Origin: Pseudomonadota bacterium
GTDB lineage: Bacteria > Pseudomonadota > Gammaproteobacteria > Steroidobacterales > Steroidobacteraceae
Direction: 5' to 3'
DNA length: 11,429 nucleotides
Assembly: GCA_023433465.1 (NCBI GenBank)
Contig: JAEZCR010000229.1
Location: 1 to 11,429 of the forward strand
Of the stretch, positions 1 to 6,232 are shown piece by piece; within the stretch, counting starts at the first letter, position 1, and each line of letters opens with the position of its first letter. The position numbers and the translations under genes were made by a program. The notes under the pieces were generated by a model. It was given only the letters and a program-made list of their open reading frames with translations, did no database searches and was not told where the DNA came from.

Positions 1-21
1 TCATTGAACGGTGCCACGCAG

Positions 22-60
22 CCAATCCCCACTTTTTACACCGGCACCGCTATCCCCACC
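22..60 (-). repeat. Family A palindromic-repeat arm after the LysR gene
   Basis: On the minus strand this reads GTGGGGATAGCGGTGCCGG followed by TGTAAAAAGTGGGGATTGG. It matches the arms at 2616-2652, 2698-2734, 6092-6127 and 6194-6230. It begins three bases after the LysR stop codon. Only one arm is in view; the sequence beyond it (positions 1-21) resembles the loop of the 2616-2734 doublet, so the partner arm probably lies outside the window. It may act as a transcription end signal for the LysR gene, but a single arm without its partner cannot form the long hairpin. Confidence 0.8.
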
Positions 61-62
61 TC

Positions 63-974
63 CTACGATAGCCGAATGCGCAGCTTCGCGGCGCCGGGCT
101 CCGACAGCGCGTCGATGAACGCGCGCACGCGCGGCGGCAGCATGCGTGTGGTCGGATACAGCACGTTTATCGGCAGCGGCGCGGGACGAAACTCGCGCAG
201 CACCTCGACCACGCGTCCCGCGTTGATCGCGTCGGCCGCCATATAGTCCGGCGCCTGCACGAGCCCAAGGCCCGCGCCGGCCGCTTCGATGAGTGCATCG
301 CCATCCCCCAGTCGTAGACGCGACTCGGGGTGGATTTCCGTGTTCACACCGTCGACCCGGAACTGCCAGGGACGCGCGCGTCCCGACGAAGGCACGCGAA
401 ACAACACGCACGCGTGACGCTCGAGATCGTAGGGCGAACGCGGACGCGCATTGCGCGCGAGATAGTCGGGGCTGCCGACCACGACCAGATGCTGATGGCC
501 GACCGTCCGCGCGACCAGCCGCGAATCGCTGAGCGCCGCGATGCGCACGACGGCGTCGAGGCCCTCGCGGATCACGTCGGAAAAGTTGTCGGACAGGCGC
601 GCATCGATCGTGAGTCCGGGATGCCGCTCTAACAACTTGCCGAGCACGGGAACGACGACGCGCCGTCCGTATGTCACGGGGCACTCGATGCGCAATACGC
701 CGGTCGGCGCACCGCTCGCCCCCGCCGCGGCGGACTTGAGGATCTCCACTTCCTCGAGGATGCGCTGGCACTGCTCGAACAGGTGCTGGCCGTCGGGCGT
801 GAGGCTCACCTGGCGAGTCGTGCGGTTGAAGAGCCGCACGCCGAGCTGGGCCTCGAGACGGGCGATCGACTTGGCGATGGTTGACGGGGTCTGGGACAGC
901 TCGCGGGCTGCCTTGGCAAAGCTGCCGTTCCGGGCCGCCGTCGCGAAGGCGAGGACCTGGTGGATGTTGTTCAT
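63..974 (-). CDS. LysR-type transcriptional regulator
   Basis: A 303-residue protein, the usual length for LysR-type regulators. Residues 1-60 carry the winged helix-turn-helix (FATAARNGSFAKAARELSQT, then STIAKSIARLEAQLGVRLF and NRTTRQVSLTPDG), which is the family signature. Residues from about 90 to 293 look like the periplasmic-binding-protein-like effector domain, of the CrgA/PBP2 type (GVLRIECPVTYGR; LVARTVG; YLARNARPRSPYDLERHACV). The ATG at 974 is chosen because the HTH begins right after it; an open frame continues upstream to 1388, but it runs antisense to the cupin gene and carries no domain. No good ribosome binding site is visible. The gene is divergent from the cupin gene across about 100 bp, the classic arrangement of a LysR regulator and its target. 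A palindrome overlaps its start codon and may allow autoregulation. The effector cannot be read from sequence. Confidence 0.93.
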   Translation of the reverse strand: MNNIHQVLAFATAARNGSFAKAARELSQTPSTIAKSIARLEAQLGVRLFNRTTRQVSLTPDGQHLFEQCQRILEEVEILKSAAAGASGAPTGVLRIECPVTYGRRVVVPVLGKLLERHPGLTIDARLSDNFSDVIREGLDAVVRIAALSDSRLVARTVGHQHLVVVGSPDYLARNARPRSPYDLERHACVLFRVPSSGRARPWQFRVDGVNTEIHPESRLRLGDGDALIEAAGAGLGLVQAPDYMAADAINAGRVVEVLREFRPAPLPINVLYPTTRMLPPRVRAFIDALSEPGAAKLRIRLS

Positions 975-995
975 CGAGGAATATTGTTCCTCAAT
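973..995. promoter_or_regulatory. Palindrome at the LysR start, likely LysR operator
   Basis: The arms ATCGAGGAA (973-981) and TTCCTCAAT (987-995) are inverted repeats with one mismatch and a five-base spacer (TATTG). The site covers the first bases of the LysR start codon and lies 82-104 bp upstream of the chosen cupin start. LysR-type regulators typically bind dyads between themselves and a divergent target, activating the target and repressing themselves; both roles fit here. A symmetric T-N11-A core is not present, so the assignment rests on dyad symmetry and position. Confidence 0.5.
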
Positions 996-1076
996 GATCG
1001 GACACTCAAGGCCGTTCTTTCGGCGCGACTCGAGGACCAAACTGTGCGGCATTCGAAACAACCTGGGAGTCCCGCC

Positions 1077-1469
1077 GTGTCCGTCTCGCCGAACCCCGTC
1101 CTCGCCTCCTCTCCCTTCCCCGGAATTCTGCACGCCACACTGGCGGGCTCCGAGCAGGGGCTCAAACAGCTTTCCATCTGGCAGCAGATCCTCGAGTCGG
1201 GCGCGGCCACCCCGCCGCATCGGCACGATTGCGAGGAGGTCGTGTTGTGCTCCGCGGGCCGCGGCGAGCTTCGATTCCTCGATCCTGACGGCAGCGACCG
1301 GAGGCTTTCTTTCGGCGCGCACCAGACCGTGTGTATCCCGCGCAATGCGCTTCATCAGCTCGTGAATGCCGGGCGCGATCCCCTGCATCTCGTCGCGGTG
1401 TTCTCGAAGACGCCCGTCGAGGTCTATCTCTCCGACGGCCAGCCGGTGACGCTTCCCTGGTCCAGTTGA
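1077..1469 (+). CDS. Small cupin-domain protein
   Basis: A 130-residue single-domain cupin. Motif 1 is canonical: G42, five residues, H48-R-H50, three residues, E54, six residues, G61. Motif 2 has P88, N90, H93 and N97. H48, H50, E54 and H93 are in place to bind a metal ion. Such proteins may be dioxygenases, isomerases or small-molecule sensors; the sequence does not say which. There is no signal peptide, so it should be cytoplasmic. The GTG at 1077 is preferred because GGGAG lies at 1064-1068 with eight bases of spacing. The frame stays open upstream to an ATG at 960, but that start would overlap the LysR gene and its operator and would add residues with no cupin character. The divergent LysR regulator is the likely controller. 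Confidence 0.85.
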   Translation: MSVSPNPVLASSPFPGILHATLAGSEQGLKQLSIWQQILESGAATPPHRHDCEEVVLCSAGRGELRFLDPDGSDRRLSFGAHQTVCIPRNALHQLVNAGRDPLHLVAVFSKTPVEVYLSDGQPVTLPWSS

Positions 1470-1542
1470 AACAGGACTCGCTGAAACCTCACGCCGACTG
1501 AAAACTTAAGCGCGTATTAGGAAAGCGTTCGCACGCGATCCC

Positions 1543-1548
1543 GATAAT
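1543..1548 (+). promoter_or_regulatory. Possible -10 element upstream of the secreted-protein gene
   Basis: GATAAT resembles a sigma-70 -10 box (TATAAT). No convincing -35 hexamer is seen 16-18 bases upstream. If it is used, transcription would start close to 1555 and the transcript would open with the 1559-1640 hairpin. The remaining stretch between the cupin stop and the hairpin holds nothing else that I recognise. Confidence 0.22.
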
Positions 1549-1558
1549 GCGCGCCCTC

Positions 1559-1640
1559 GGTGCCTGGCACTCAAAAGCCGGGAGAAGAGAGGCGCGCCGG
1601 CGGATCGGCGCGCTCTCCCGGCTTTTCCGTGCCAGGCACC
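1559..1640. repeat. Nested long hairpin with GTGCCTGGCAC ends; candidate bidirectional terminator or leader
   Basis: Three nested perfect stems: GGTGCCTGGCAC (1559-1570) with GTGCCAGGCACC (1629-1640); AAAAGCCGGGAGA (1573-1585) with TCTCCCGGCTTTT (1614-1626); and GCGCGCCG (1592-1599) with CGGCGCGC (1606-1613) around a GCGGAT loop. Together they make 33 base pairs, broken by a 2x2 internal loop and one six-base bulge (1586-1591). The middle stem has A4 on one side and T4 on the other, as in a bidirectional intrinsic terminator, and could end cupin transcription. The outer stem is itself made of the palindrome GTGCC-T-GGCAC, which looks like a separate mobile repeat type. If the promoter of the next gene lies upstream, the hairpin is instead in its 5' leader. 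Confidence 0.75.
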
Positions 1641-1663
1641 ACCGTTCAAGGCACCACCATTCA
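1634..1663 (+). repeat. 15-bp tandem duplication at the hairpin edge
   Basis: AGGCACCACCGTTCA (1634-1648) is followed directly by AGGCACCACCATTCA (1649-1663), with one mismatch. The first unit shares its AGGCACC with the outer arm of the hairpin. It looks like a local slippage duplication or an imprecise repeat insertion. It lies just upstream of the ribosome binding site of the next gene. Confidence 0.8.
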
Positions 1664-1685
1664 GTCATTCCGGGAGTTTCCGTTC

Positions 1686-2615
1686 ATGTTGAAGTCCATT
1701 GCGCTCGTTGGCGGGCTGCTGCTCGCTACCAACGTCCTTGCCCAGCAGTCGCTGCAGTCGATGCACACGCGCGTGCCCGCGCCGCCGAAGTCGGTTGCGG
1801 CCGCACCCGCGTGGCTCGCGAGCCCCGAGGTCGCGACGCTGCGCAAGCAGCTCGAGGCGCAACGCGATTTCATCAACAAGTTGAATCTCGACGCGAACAC
1901 CCGCGCGCCCGGCGCCCTCACCAGCGCGGGCGGCATCGACTTCGCGCGCGCGCAGCGCGACCCGGAATACGCGAAGCAGATCCAGGCGAAGATCGCGTCG
2001 ATGAGCCAGGCCGAGCAGATGGCGCTCGCCATGCAGATGCAGCAGGCGACCCAGCAGGCGGGCATCCAGAACGTCGTGGCGATGAGCAAGGATCCGCCGG
2101 CCGTGCACGCCGCGGCCGAGCACTACACCGACTACCAGACGAAGCAGATGTCGAGCAGCGGCATCACCGCGCAGACCGAGGCGATCCTCGCGATCCAGCG
2201 GAAGACCAACGACCGCGCTGCGGAGATCGCCGAGAAGGCCAGCAACCTACTGAAGTGCAGCGACGGCGAAGGCGGCTGCGCCACGAAGGCCGACGAGGAA
2301 GCGGACAAGGCCACGCTGCGCGCCGCGCGTGCGCAGATCATCGCCGAGTACGACCGCGCGCTCGTCGAGATCGCTCCGCACATCGAGGCCGCGCGCAAGG
2401 CGCGGCTCGCCGACGTCGCGGCCGTGCAGAAAGACATGACGGCCACGCAGTACGGCGCCGCCGCGCAGAGCAGCGCGAACAAGCAGCTGCTGGCCGCCTA
2501 TCACGGCGCCGCGCTGAACGACGTGGAGCAGCTGTTCACGCTGACCGAGGAAGTCGCGAAGTGGGCGGCCGCGCGTTACGACGACCGCACGATCAACTTC
2601 ATGTCGGTCGACTGA
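1686..2615 (+). CDS. Secreted alanine-rich helical protein, function unknown
   Basis: I do not recognise the family. The 309-residue product starts with a clear Sec signal peptide: one Lys at position 3, hydrophobic core IALVGGLLLA, and probable cleavage after VLA at residue 19. There is no lipobox, so it should be periplasmic or released. The mature part is rich in Ala, Gln, Lys and Glu and looks largely helical and partly coiled-coil (KQLEAQRDFINKLN; SQAEQMALAMQMQQATQQAG; AARAQIIAEYDRALVEI). C191 and C198 frame an acidic/glycine stretch (CSDGEGGC) and could form a disulfide. The start is set by the signal peptide and by GGGAG at 1672-1676, nine bases before the ATG; the frame is open further upstream only by running through the hairpin. 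It stands alone between that hairpin and a repeat doublet. Confidence 0.85.
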   Translation: MLKSIALVGGLLLATNVLAQQSLQSMHTRVPAPPKSVAAAPAWLASPEVATLRKQLEAQRDFINKLNLDANTRAPGALTSAGGIDFARAQRDPEYAKQIQAKIASMSQAEQMALAMQMQQATQQAGIQNVVAMSKDPPAVHAAAEHYTDYQTKQMSSSGITAQTEAILAIQRKTNDRAAEIAEKASNLLKCSDGEGGCATKADEEADKATLRAARAQIIAEYDRALVEIAPHIEAARKARLADVAAVQKDMTATQYGAAAQSSANKQLLAAYHGAALNDVEQLFTLTEEVAKWAAARYDDRTINFMSVD

Positions 2616-2734
2616 CTGGGGACAGCGGTGCCGGTGTAAAAACTGGGGATTGGCGCCACCCCCGCGGCTCGCCAGGGCTCACGCCTGGCAGCCGGCACAA
2701 TCCCCACCATTTACACCGGCACCACTATCCCCAC
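2616..2734. repeat. Family A inverted doublet (REPIN-like) filling a convergent gene gap
   Basis: The left arm (2616-2652) and right arm (2698-2734, inverted) match at 31 of 37 positions by eye. Both contain GGTGCCGGTGTAAA flanked on each side by TGGGGA. The 45-base loop holds a smaller hairpin, GCCAGG (2671-2676) with CCTGGC (2684-2689). The left arm begins directly after the TGA of the secreted-protein gene. The right arm begins two bases after the TAG of the DUF1501 gene. The element therefore fills the whole convergent intergenic space and probably acts as the transcription end for both genes. The doublet-hairpin form is like REPINs moved by REP-associated tyrosine transposases (RAYTs), though no such gene is in view. 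Confidence 0.85.
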
Positions 2735-2736
2735 CC

Positions 2737-4182
2737 CTACACGACGCCGAGGGCGGTGTTGGAGAAGTAGCCGACGTTGGGGAGGATGCCGGGTAGTTCG
2801 GAAGCGCTGCAGCCGAACCAGCGCGCGAGCGTCGCGGCGAACTGATCGATCGAGGTGGTCGGCAGCAGCCGGCCCTGACCGACCTGGTCGTCGGTCTGGA
2901 TGGAGACATGCGGCGCGGTTCCATAGAACCGGCCGCCGTTCACGGCGCCGCCCATCACGAAGTGATGACCGCCCCAGCCGTGATCGGAGCCGTCCGCGTT
3001 CGAGCTCAGCGTGCGGCCGAAATCCGACGCAGTGAACGTCGTCACCTTGTCGGCCACGCCGAGCTCCACGGTGGCCGCGTAGAACGCGCTCATCGCATCG
3101 TTGATGCGCTGGAGCAGCCGCGGATGGTCCTGCATCAGCAGGTTGTGGTTGTCGAAGCCGCCGAGCGACACGAAGAACACCTGGCGGCGCAGTCCGAGTG
3201 CGCTGCGCGCACCGATCAGCCGCGCGACGATCTTCAACTGGTTGGCGAGACCATTACCCGTCCCGAACAGGTTGTTGGTTGCGGTGCTCAGCGTCACGCC
3301 GCCCAGCGCGCCGTTGACCACACCCTCCATCGCGATCGAGCGCCGCGTCACGATCGCATACTCCTCCTCGAACGCATGCGTGCACTGGCGCGTCATCAGC
3401 GTGTTCAACGCCGTGCGCAGCGCGGCCGAACCATACGGCGCCTGCGTGATCCCGTTCACCCGGATCGCACCGTTCGGACTGATCTGGTACTGCAGCGCGT
3501 CCTCGCCCGCGACGAACACCGCGTTGCCCGCGGCGCTGATGCAGGTCAGCAGCGAATTCCCGCCATTACTCGACATGGCGAGATCGCCGATGCGCCCGCC
3601 CCAGCCGATCGTCGAGCCCTCGCTGCCGTTCGACTGCCAGATCGACTGTTGGTCGTTGTGCGAGAACAGCTTCGGCGGCAGCGGATTCGCGACGCGGTTC
3701 GGGCTCAGGTACTGCGCGAGCGTGGTCGGCTGCACCAGCGGCCCCACGTTGAGCTGCACCGCGAGCCGCCCGGCGTCCCACAGCGATTTCAGTCCCGCGA
3801 GCTGCGGAGCCAGCGCGTATTGCAGGTTGTCGGTGAGCGTCTGCGCGACCAACGGCGTCAGCGCATTCGGCGCGAGCGCCGCGCGCGCGATCGCGATGCC
3901 GGCCTCGTCCTCGCCCGGCCCGCCCGCGCGGATCTGGTGATACAGCGCGTAGTTAGCCGCGTCATACGGCACCACCGTGTTCGCGTAGTCGTTTCCGCCG
4001 TACAGGAAGATGCACACCAGCGCCTTGTAGTCCGTGCTGTCGAAGGCCGCCGCCTCGCCGATCGCCGCGAGGTTGATCGCGAGCGGCGTGGCGACGCCCA
4101 TCGCGCCGAGATGCATCGCGCGCTTGAGGACCATGCGGCGGGTCCAGTACTGCCTGTCGCCATCGACGCGAGGCTTCTTCAT
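2737..4182 (-). CDS. DUF1501 family protein with Tat signal (downstream cassette copy)
   Basis: A 481-residue DUF1501 protein (PF07394). The N-terminus has a twin-arginine motif (TRRMVLKRA, R15-R16) followed by a hydrophobic stretch ending in IGEAAAF, indicating folded export through Tat. Family landmarks are FLYGGNDYANTVVPYD (about 59-74), GGFDNHN in the middle, and TASDFGRTLSSNADGSDHGW (about 384-403) followed by FVMGGAVNGGRFYG. DUF1501 is related to the alkaline-phosphatase/sulfatase fold, so the Asp and His residues of GGND and SDHG may be metal ligands; the activity is unknown. The ATG at 4182 overlaps the DUF1800 stop (ATGA). No ribosome binding site is visible, so translation is probably coupled. 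An upstream ATG at 4224 is rejected because the second copy starts at the same overlap. The C-terminus aligns to the end with the other copy, so the repeat beyond the stop has not truncated it. Confidence 0.93.
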   Translation of the reverse strand: MKKPRVDGDRQYWTRRMVLKRAMHLGAMGVATPLAINLAAIGEAAAFDSTDYKALVCIFLYGGNDYANTVVPYDAANYALYHQIRAGGPGEDEAGIAIARAALAPNALTPLVAQTLTDNLQYALAPQLAGLKSLWDAGRLAVQLNVGPLVQPTTLAQYLSPNRVANPLPPKLFSHNDQQSIWQSNGSEGSTIGWGGRIGDLAMSSNGGNSLLTCISAAGNAVFVAGEDALQYQISPNGAIRVNGITQAPYGSAALRTALNTLMTRQCTHAFEEEYAIVTRRSIAMEGVVNGALGGVTLSTATNNLFGTGNGLANQLKIVARLIGARSALGLRRQVFFVSLGGFDNHNLLMQDHPRLLQRINDAMSAFYAATVELGVADKVTTFTASDFGRTLSSNADGSDHGWGGHHFVMGGAVNGGRFYGTAPHVSIQTDDQVGQGRLLPTTSIDQFAATLARWFGCSASELPGILPNVGYFSNTALGVV

Positions 4183-6014
4183 TTCTGCACCAGGTATTCG
4201 GGTGAGCAGAGGATCAGCAGGCACGCGCCCGCCAGCAGGTTGAGCTTCGCGTCCTGCGAACTACCGGCGGTGACGTTCATCGCCGTCAACGCGGTCGTGA
4301 TCGTATCCAGCGTCGACTGCGACAACTGGTTGGCCGTGAGCCGCAGGTTGAGATGCGCCACCACCGCCGCGACGTCGTGCGCGATCGGCAGCAGCTCCGA
4401 GTAGGTAGGCCGCACGTCGTTGTAGCCGCCGCGGATCACCCACGTGAGGAAGTTGGAGTACCCCGCGACCGTGGTCTCATTGACGAGCTGGAACTCCGGC
4501 GCCTGCTTGTCGGCCGTGGCGATGGTCGTGTTGGGCGGCACGTAACCGGGCCGGAAGAAATTGAACACCGACGGCGAGCGCAGCGGACTTTGCCCGAGCG
4601 CCGTATCACTGCCGGACAGATCGTAGATCTCGAACGCGCCGTTGGACGACGTAACGCCCACCGTGCGCGCCCACTGCACGAAGCGAACGACAGGTTCGCG
4701 CAGCTTGCCCGCCATCGTATTCGAGGCATCCGGCAGCGTGCGCGCCTCGGGATCCGTGAGAATCGCCGTCCACACCGCGCGCAGGTCGCCGCGCACGCCC
4801 GCGCCGTTGTCCGCGAACGCTGCGGCGACTCGGCCGACGTAGGCCGGACTCGGGTTGCTGGTCACGAGCCGCTGGATCATCTGCCGCGCGAAGAACGGGC
4901 CGACGTTCGCGTGGTTGAAGAGATGGTCGAGCGCGAGGCGCAGCGCATCGGGTCCCGGTGTATTCGCCGGGATGTTCAGACCGAGGAAATTCACCTCGAG
5001 CGTGGAATGGCGGCTCGCGATGTAGCGCATGCGGTTGGTCGCGAAGCGCGTGTTCGGCACGTCGTAGTCGTGCCAGGCGACGTTCGTGAACGTGCCGCCG
5101 TTGGACGTGTAATCCCAGTCGTAGCCGGTGAACACGCGCGCGAGATTGGTGATGTCGCTCTGTCCGTACGTCTCGATGGGATGGCCGTTCGAGTCGAGGC
5201 GATGCGTGCCGTCCGGGTTGAGCTCGTACAACCCGATCGTGAAGAGCTGCATGACCTCGCGCGCGTAGTTCTCGTCGGGCTGGCGGCCGTTCGCGTCTTC
5301 CCTGAGATTGCCCTTGGTGTTGAGGAAGAAGCCCATCGCCGCATTGAGCGTGACGCGTTCGAGCAGCTCGCGGTAGTTGCCGAACGCGTTCGCGCACAGC
5401 ACGTCCCAGTAGGCGCCGATGACGTACGGTGGATAGAAGCCGTCGATGGGGCTGAGACTGACTACGAAGAACTCCGACAACGCGAAGGCGACGCGCTTGC
5501 GCATCTGGTCCGGTCCGGTCAGCAGCTGGTTCCAGATCATGAAGTCGCCGAACTGCGGCCAGAAGTAGCGCTGCTCTTCGGTGATCGAGTTGTGATTGCG
5601 CGAGTCGAGCCACGCGACGCCGGTCTGGCCCAGCGGCTCGTTGTATCTGGACGTGAGCCACGCCGCGTATCCGTTCGCGCGGACGGCGGTCATGTCCGCG
5701 TCCGTCACCGCGAATTGCGCCTGCAGCAGGAAGCGCGCGGCTTCGGCCTCGGTGATCTGGACCGGCGGAGTCGGCGGGCTGGGTGATGGCGGGCTCGGGG
5801 CCGGAGGACTCGGCGCCGGCGGGCTGGGCGCGGGCGGACTCGGATTGCCGGAGGGCGGCGGCGTGCTTCCGCTGCCTCCACCACCCCCACCGCAGGCCGC
5901 GAGCGCGAGCCCGCTGAGCGCCGCCACGGCGGCAGCAGCATCGCGAGTATCGACGGTGCTGTCCTCAGCCGGTTCGGCCGACGTCTTTTCGACGTCGATT
6001 TCGAGTTCCTGCAC
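4179..6014 (-). CDS. DUF1800 family lipoprotein-like protein (downstream cassette copy)
   Basis: A 611-residue DUF1800 protein (PF08811). Residues 25-41 are hydrophobic and end in LALAAC, a lipobox with C41 as the lipidated residue. This is followed by GGGGGG and a Pro/Ser/Ala linker (about 52-84). The domain runs from EAARFLLQAQFAVTDAD (about 90-107) through NYAREVMQLFTIGLYELNPD (249-268), LARVFTGYDW (291-300), FFARQMIQRLVTSNPSPAYV (374-393), KLREPVVRFVQWAR (437-450) and SVFNFFRPGYVPPN (482-495) to the terminal CSPEYLVQK, the counterpart of the family's ASPEF ending. The start is GTG at 6014, preceded by AGGGGGG with only three bases of spacing; the homologous GTG in the other copy supports it. 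The n-region is acidic and unusually long for a lipoprotein signal. It probably works with the overlapping DUF1501 gene at the cell envelope; the function is unknown. Confidence 0.92.
   Translation of the reverse strand: MQELEIDVEKTSAEPAEDSTVDTRDAAAAVAALSGLALAACGGGGGGSGSTPPPSGNPSPPAPSPPAPSPPAPSPPSPSPPTPPVQITEAEAARFLLQAQFAVTDADMTAVRANGYAAWLTSRYNEPLGQTGVAWLDSRNHNSITEEQRYFWPQFGDFMIWNQLLTGPDQMRKRVAFALSEFFVVSLSPIDGFYPPYVIGAYWDVLCANAFGNYRELLERVTLNAAMGFFLNTKGNLREDANGRQPDENYAREVMQLFTIGLYELNPDGTHRLDSNGHPIETYGQSDITNLARVFTGYDWDYTSNGGTFTNVAWHDYDVPNTRFATNRMRYIASRHSTLEVNFLGLNIPANTPGPDALRLALDHLFNHANVGPFFARQMIQRLVTSNPSPAYVGRVAAAFADNGAGVRGDLRAVWTAILTDPEARTLPDASNTMAGKLREPVVRFVQWARTVGVTSSNGAFEIYDLSGSDTALGQSPLRSPSVFNFFRPGYVPPNTTIATADKQAPEFQLVNETTVAGYSNFLTWVIRGGYNDVRPTYSELLPIAHDVAAVVAHLNLRLTANQLSQSTLDTITTALTAMNVTAGSSQDAKLNLLAGACLLILCSPEYLVQK
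5763..5846 (-). repeat. In-gene repeat coding a Pro-Ser-Ala linker
   Basis: Near-identical units code repeated SPPAP/SPPSP steps (roughly residues 57-84 of the DUF1800 protein). This is a flexible spacer that would hold the domain away from its membrane anchor. The other DUF1800 copy has a differently composed Pro-rich linker at the same place (about residues 50-75), without this regular repeat. The tract is likely to change length by slippage. Confidence 0.75.
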
Positions 6015-6091
6015 GAGCCCCCCTGATCGGACTGATTAGTACCTTAAGGGGGACAGGGAGACCAAACAACCTGTCGCAATTTTGCGGTGGG
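6015..6091 (-). other. Leader region of the downstream DUF1800-DUF1501 cassette
   Basis: The 77 bases between the GTG start and the repeat doublet hold the short-spaced AGGGGGG ribosome binding site (6018-6024), CCTTAAGG (6042-6049) and GCAATTTTGC (6076-6085, read on plus). A weak -10-like TACTAAT lies at 6035-6041 on the minus strand, with only a poor TTGGTC -35 candidate. A promoter for this cassette may be here, or it may be read from the upstream cassette through the doublet. Confidence 0.3.
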
Positions 6092-6230
6092 GTGGGGATT
6101 AGGTGCCGGTGTAAAAGGTGGGGACAGACCTCGTTTCCCCGCCGGAGGCGGGCATAAGGGGATGTGCCCTCGGAGGCGCGTCTCCTTTGAGGACTGTCCC
6201 CACTTTTTACACCGGCACCCAATTCCCCAC
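6092..6230. repeat. Family A inverted doublet (REPIN-like) between the cassette copies
   Basis: The left arm is 6092-6127 and the right arm, inverted, is 6194-6230. Both carry GGTGCCGGTGTAAAA flanked by GTGGGGA. The loop of 66 bases contains CCCGCC-GGA-GGCGGG (6138-6152) and differs from the loop of the doublet at 2616-2734. On the minus strand the element starts two bases after the TGA of the upstream DUF1501 gene. Its other end faces the 5' side of the downstream DUF1800 gene. It may terminate or reduce transcription between the two cassettes, or protect the 3' end of the upstream mRNA. Confidence 0.85.
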
Positions 6231-6232
6231 CC

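Noticed and set aside
975..1388. N-terminal extension of the LysR frame
   Set aside because: The LysR HTH begins at the ATG at 974, and the extension lies antisense to the cupin gene with no recognisable domain.
1547..2770. Plus-strand 407-residue frame over the secreted-protein gene
   Set aside because: It is an Arg-rich alternative frame that runs through both repeats. The other frame has a signal peptide and a ribosome binding site.
2908..4404. Long plus-strand open frame antisense to the DUF1501/DUF1800 genes; also 4353-5786 and 6404-7594
   Set aside because: These are GC-rich shadows of real genes. The translations are Arg-rich with no domain, signal or ribosome binding site, and the opposite frames carry clear family motifs.
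22..6230. CRISPR array formed by the repeated arms
   Set aside because: The arms are inverted pairs kilobases apart, not regularly spaced direct repeats, and no cas gene is present.
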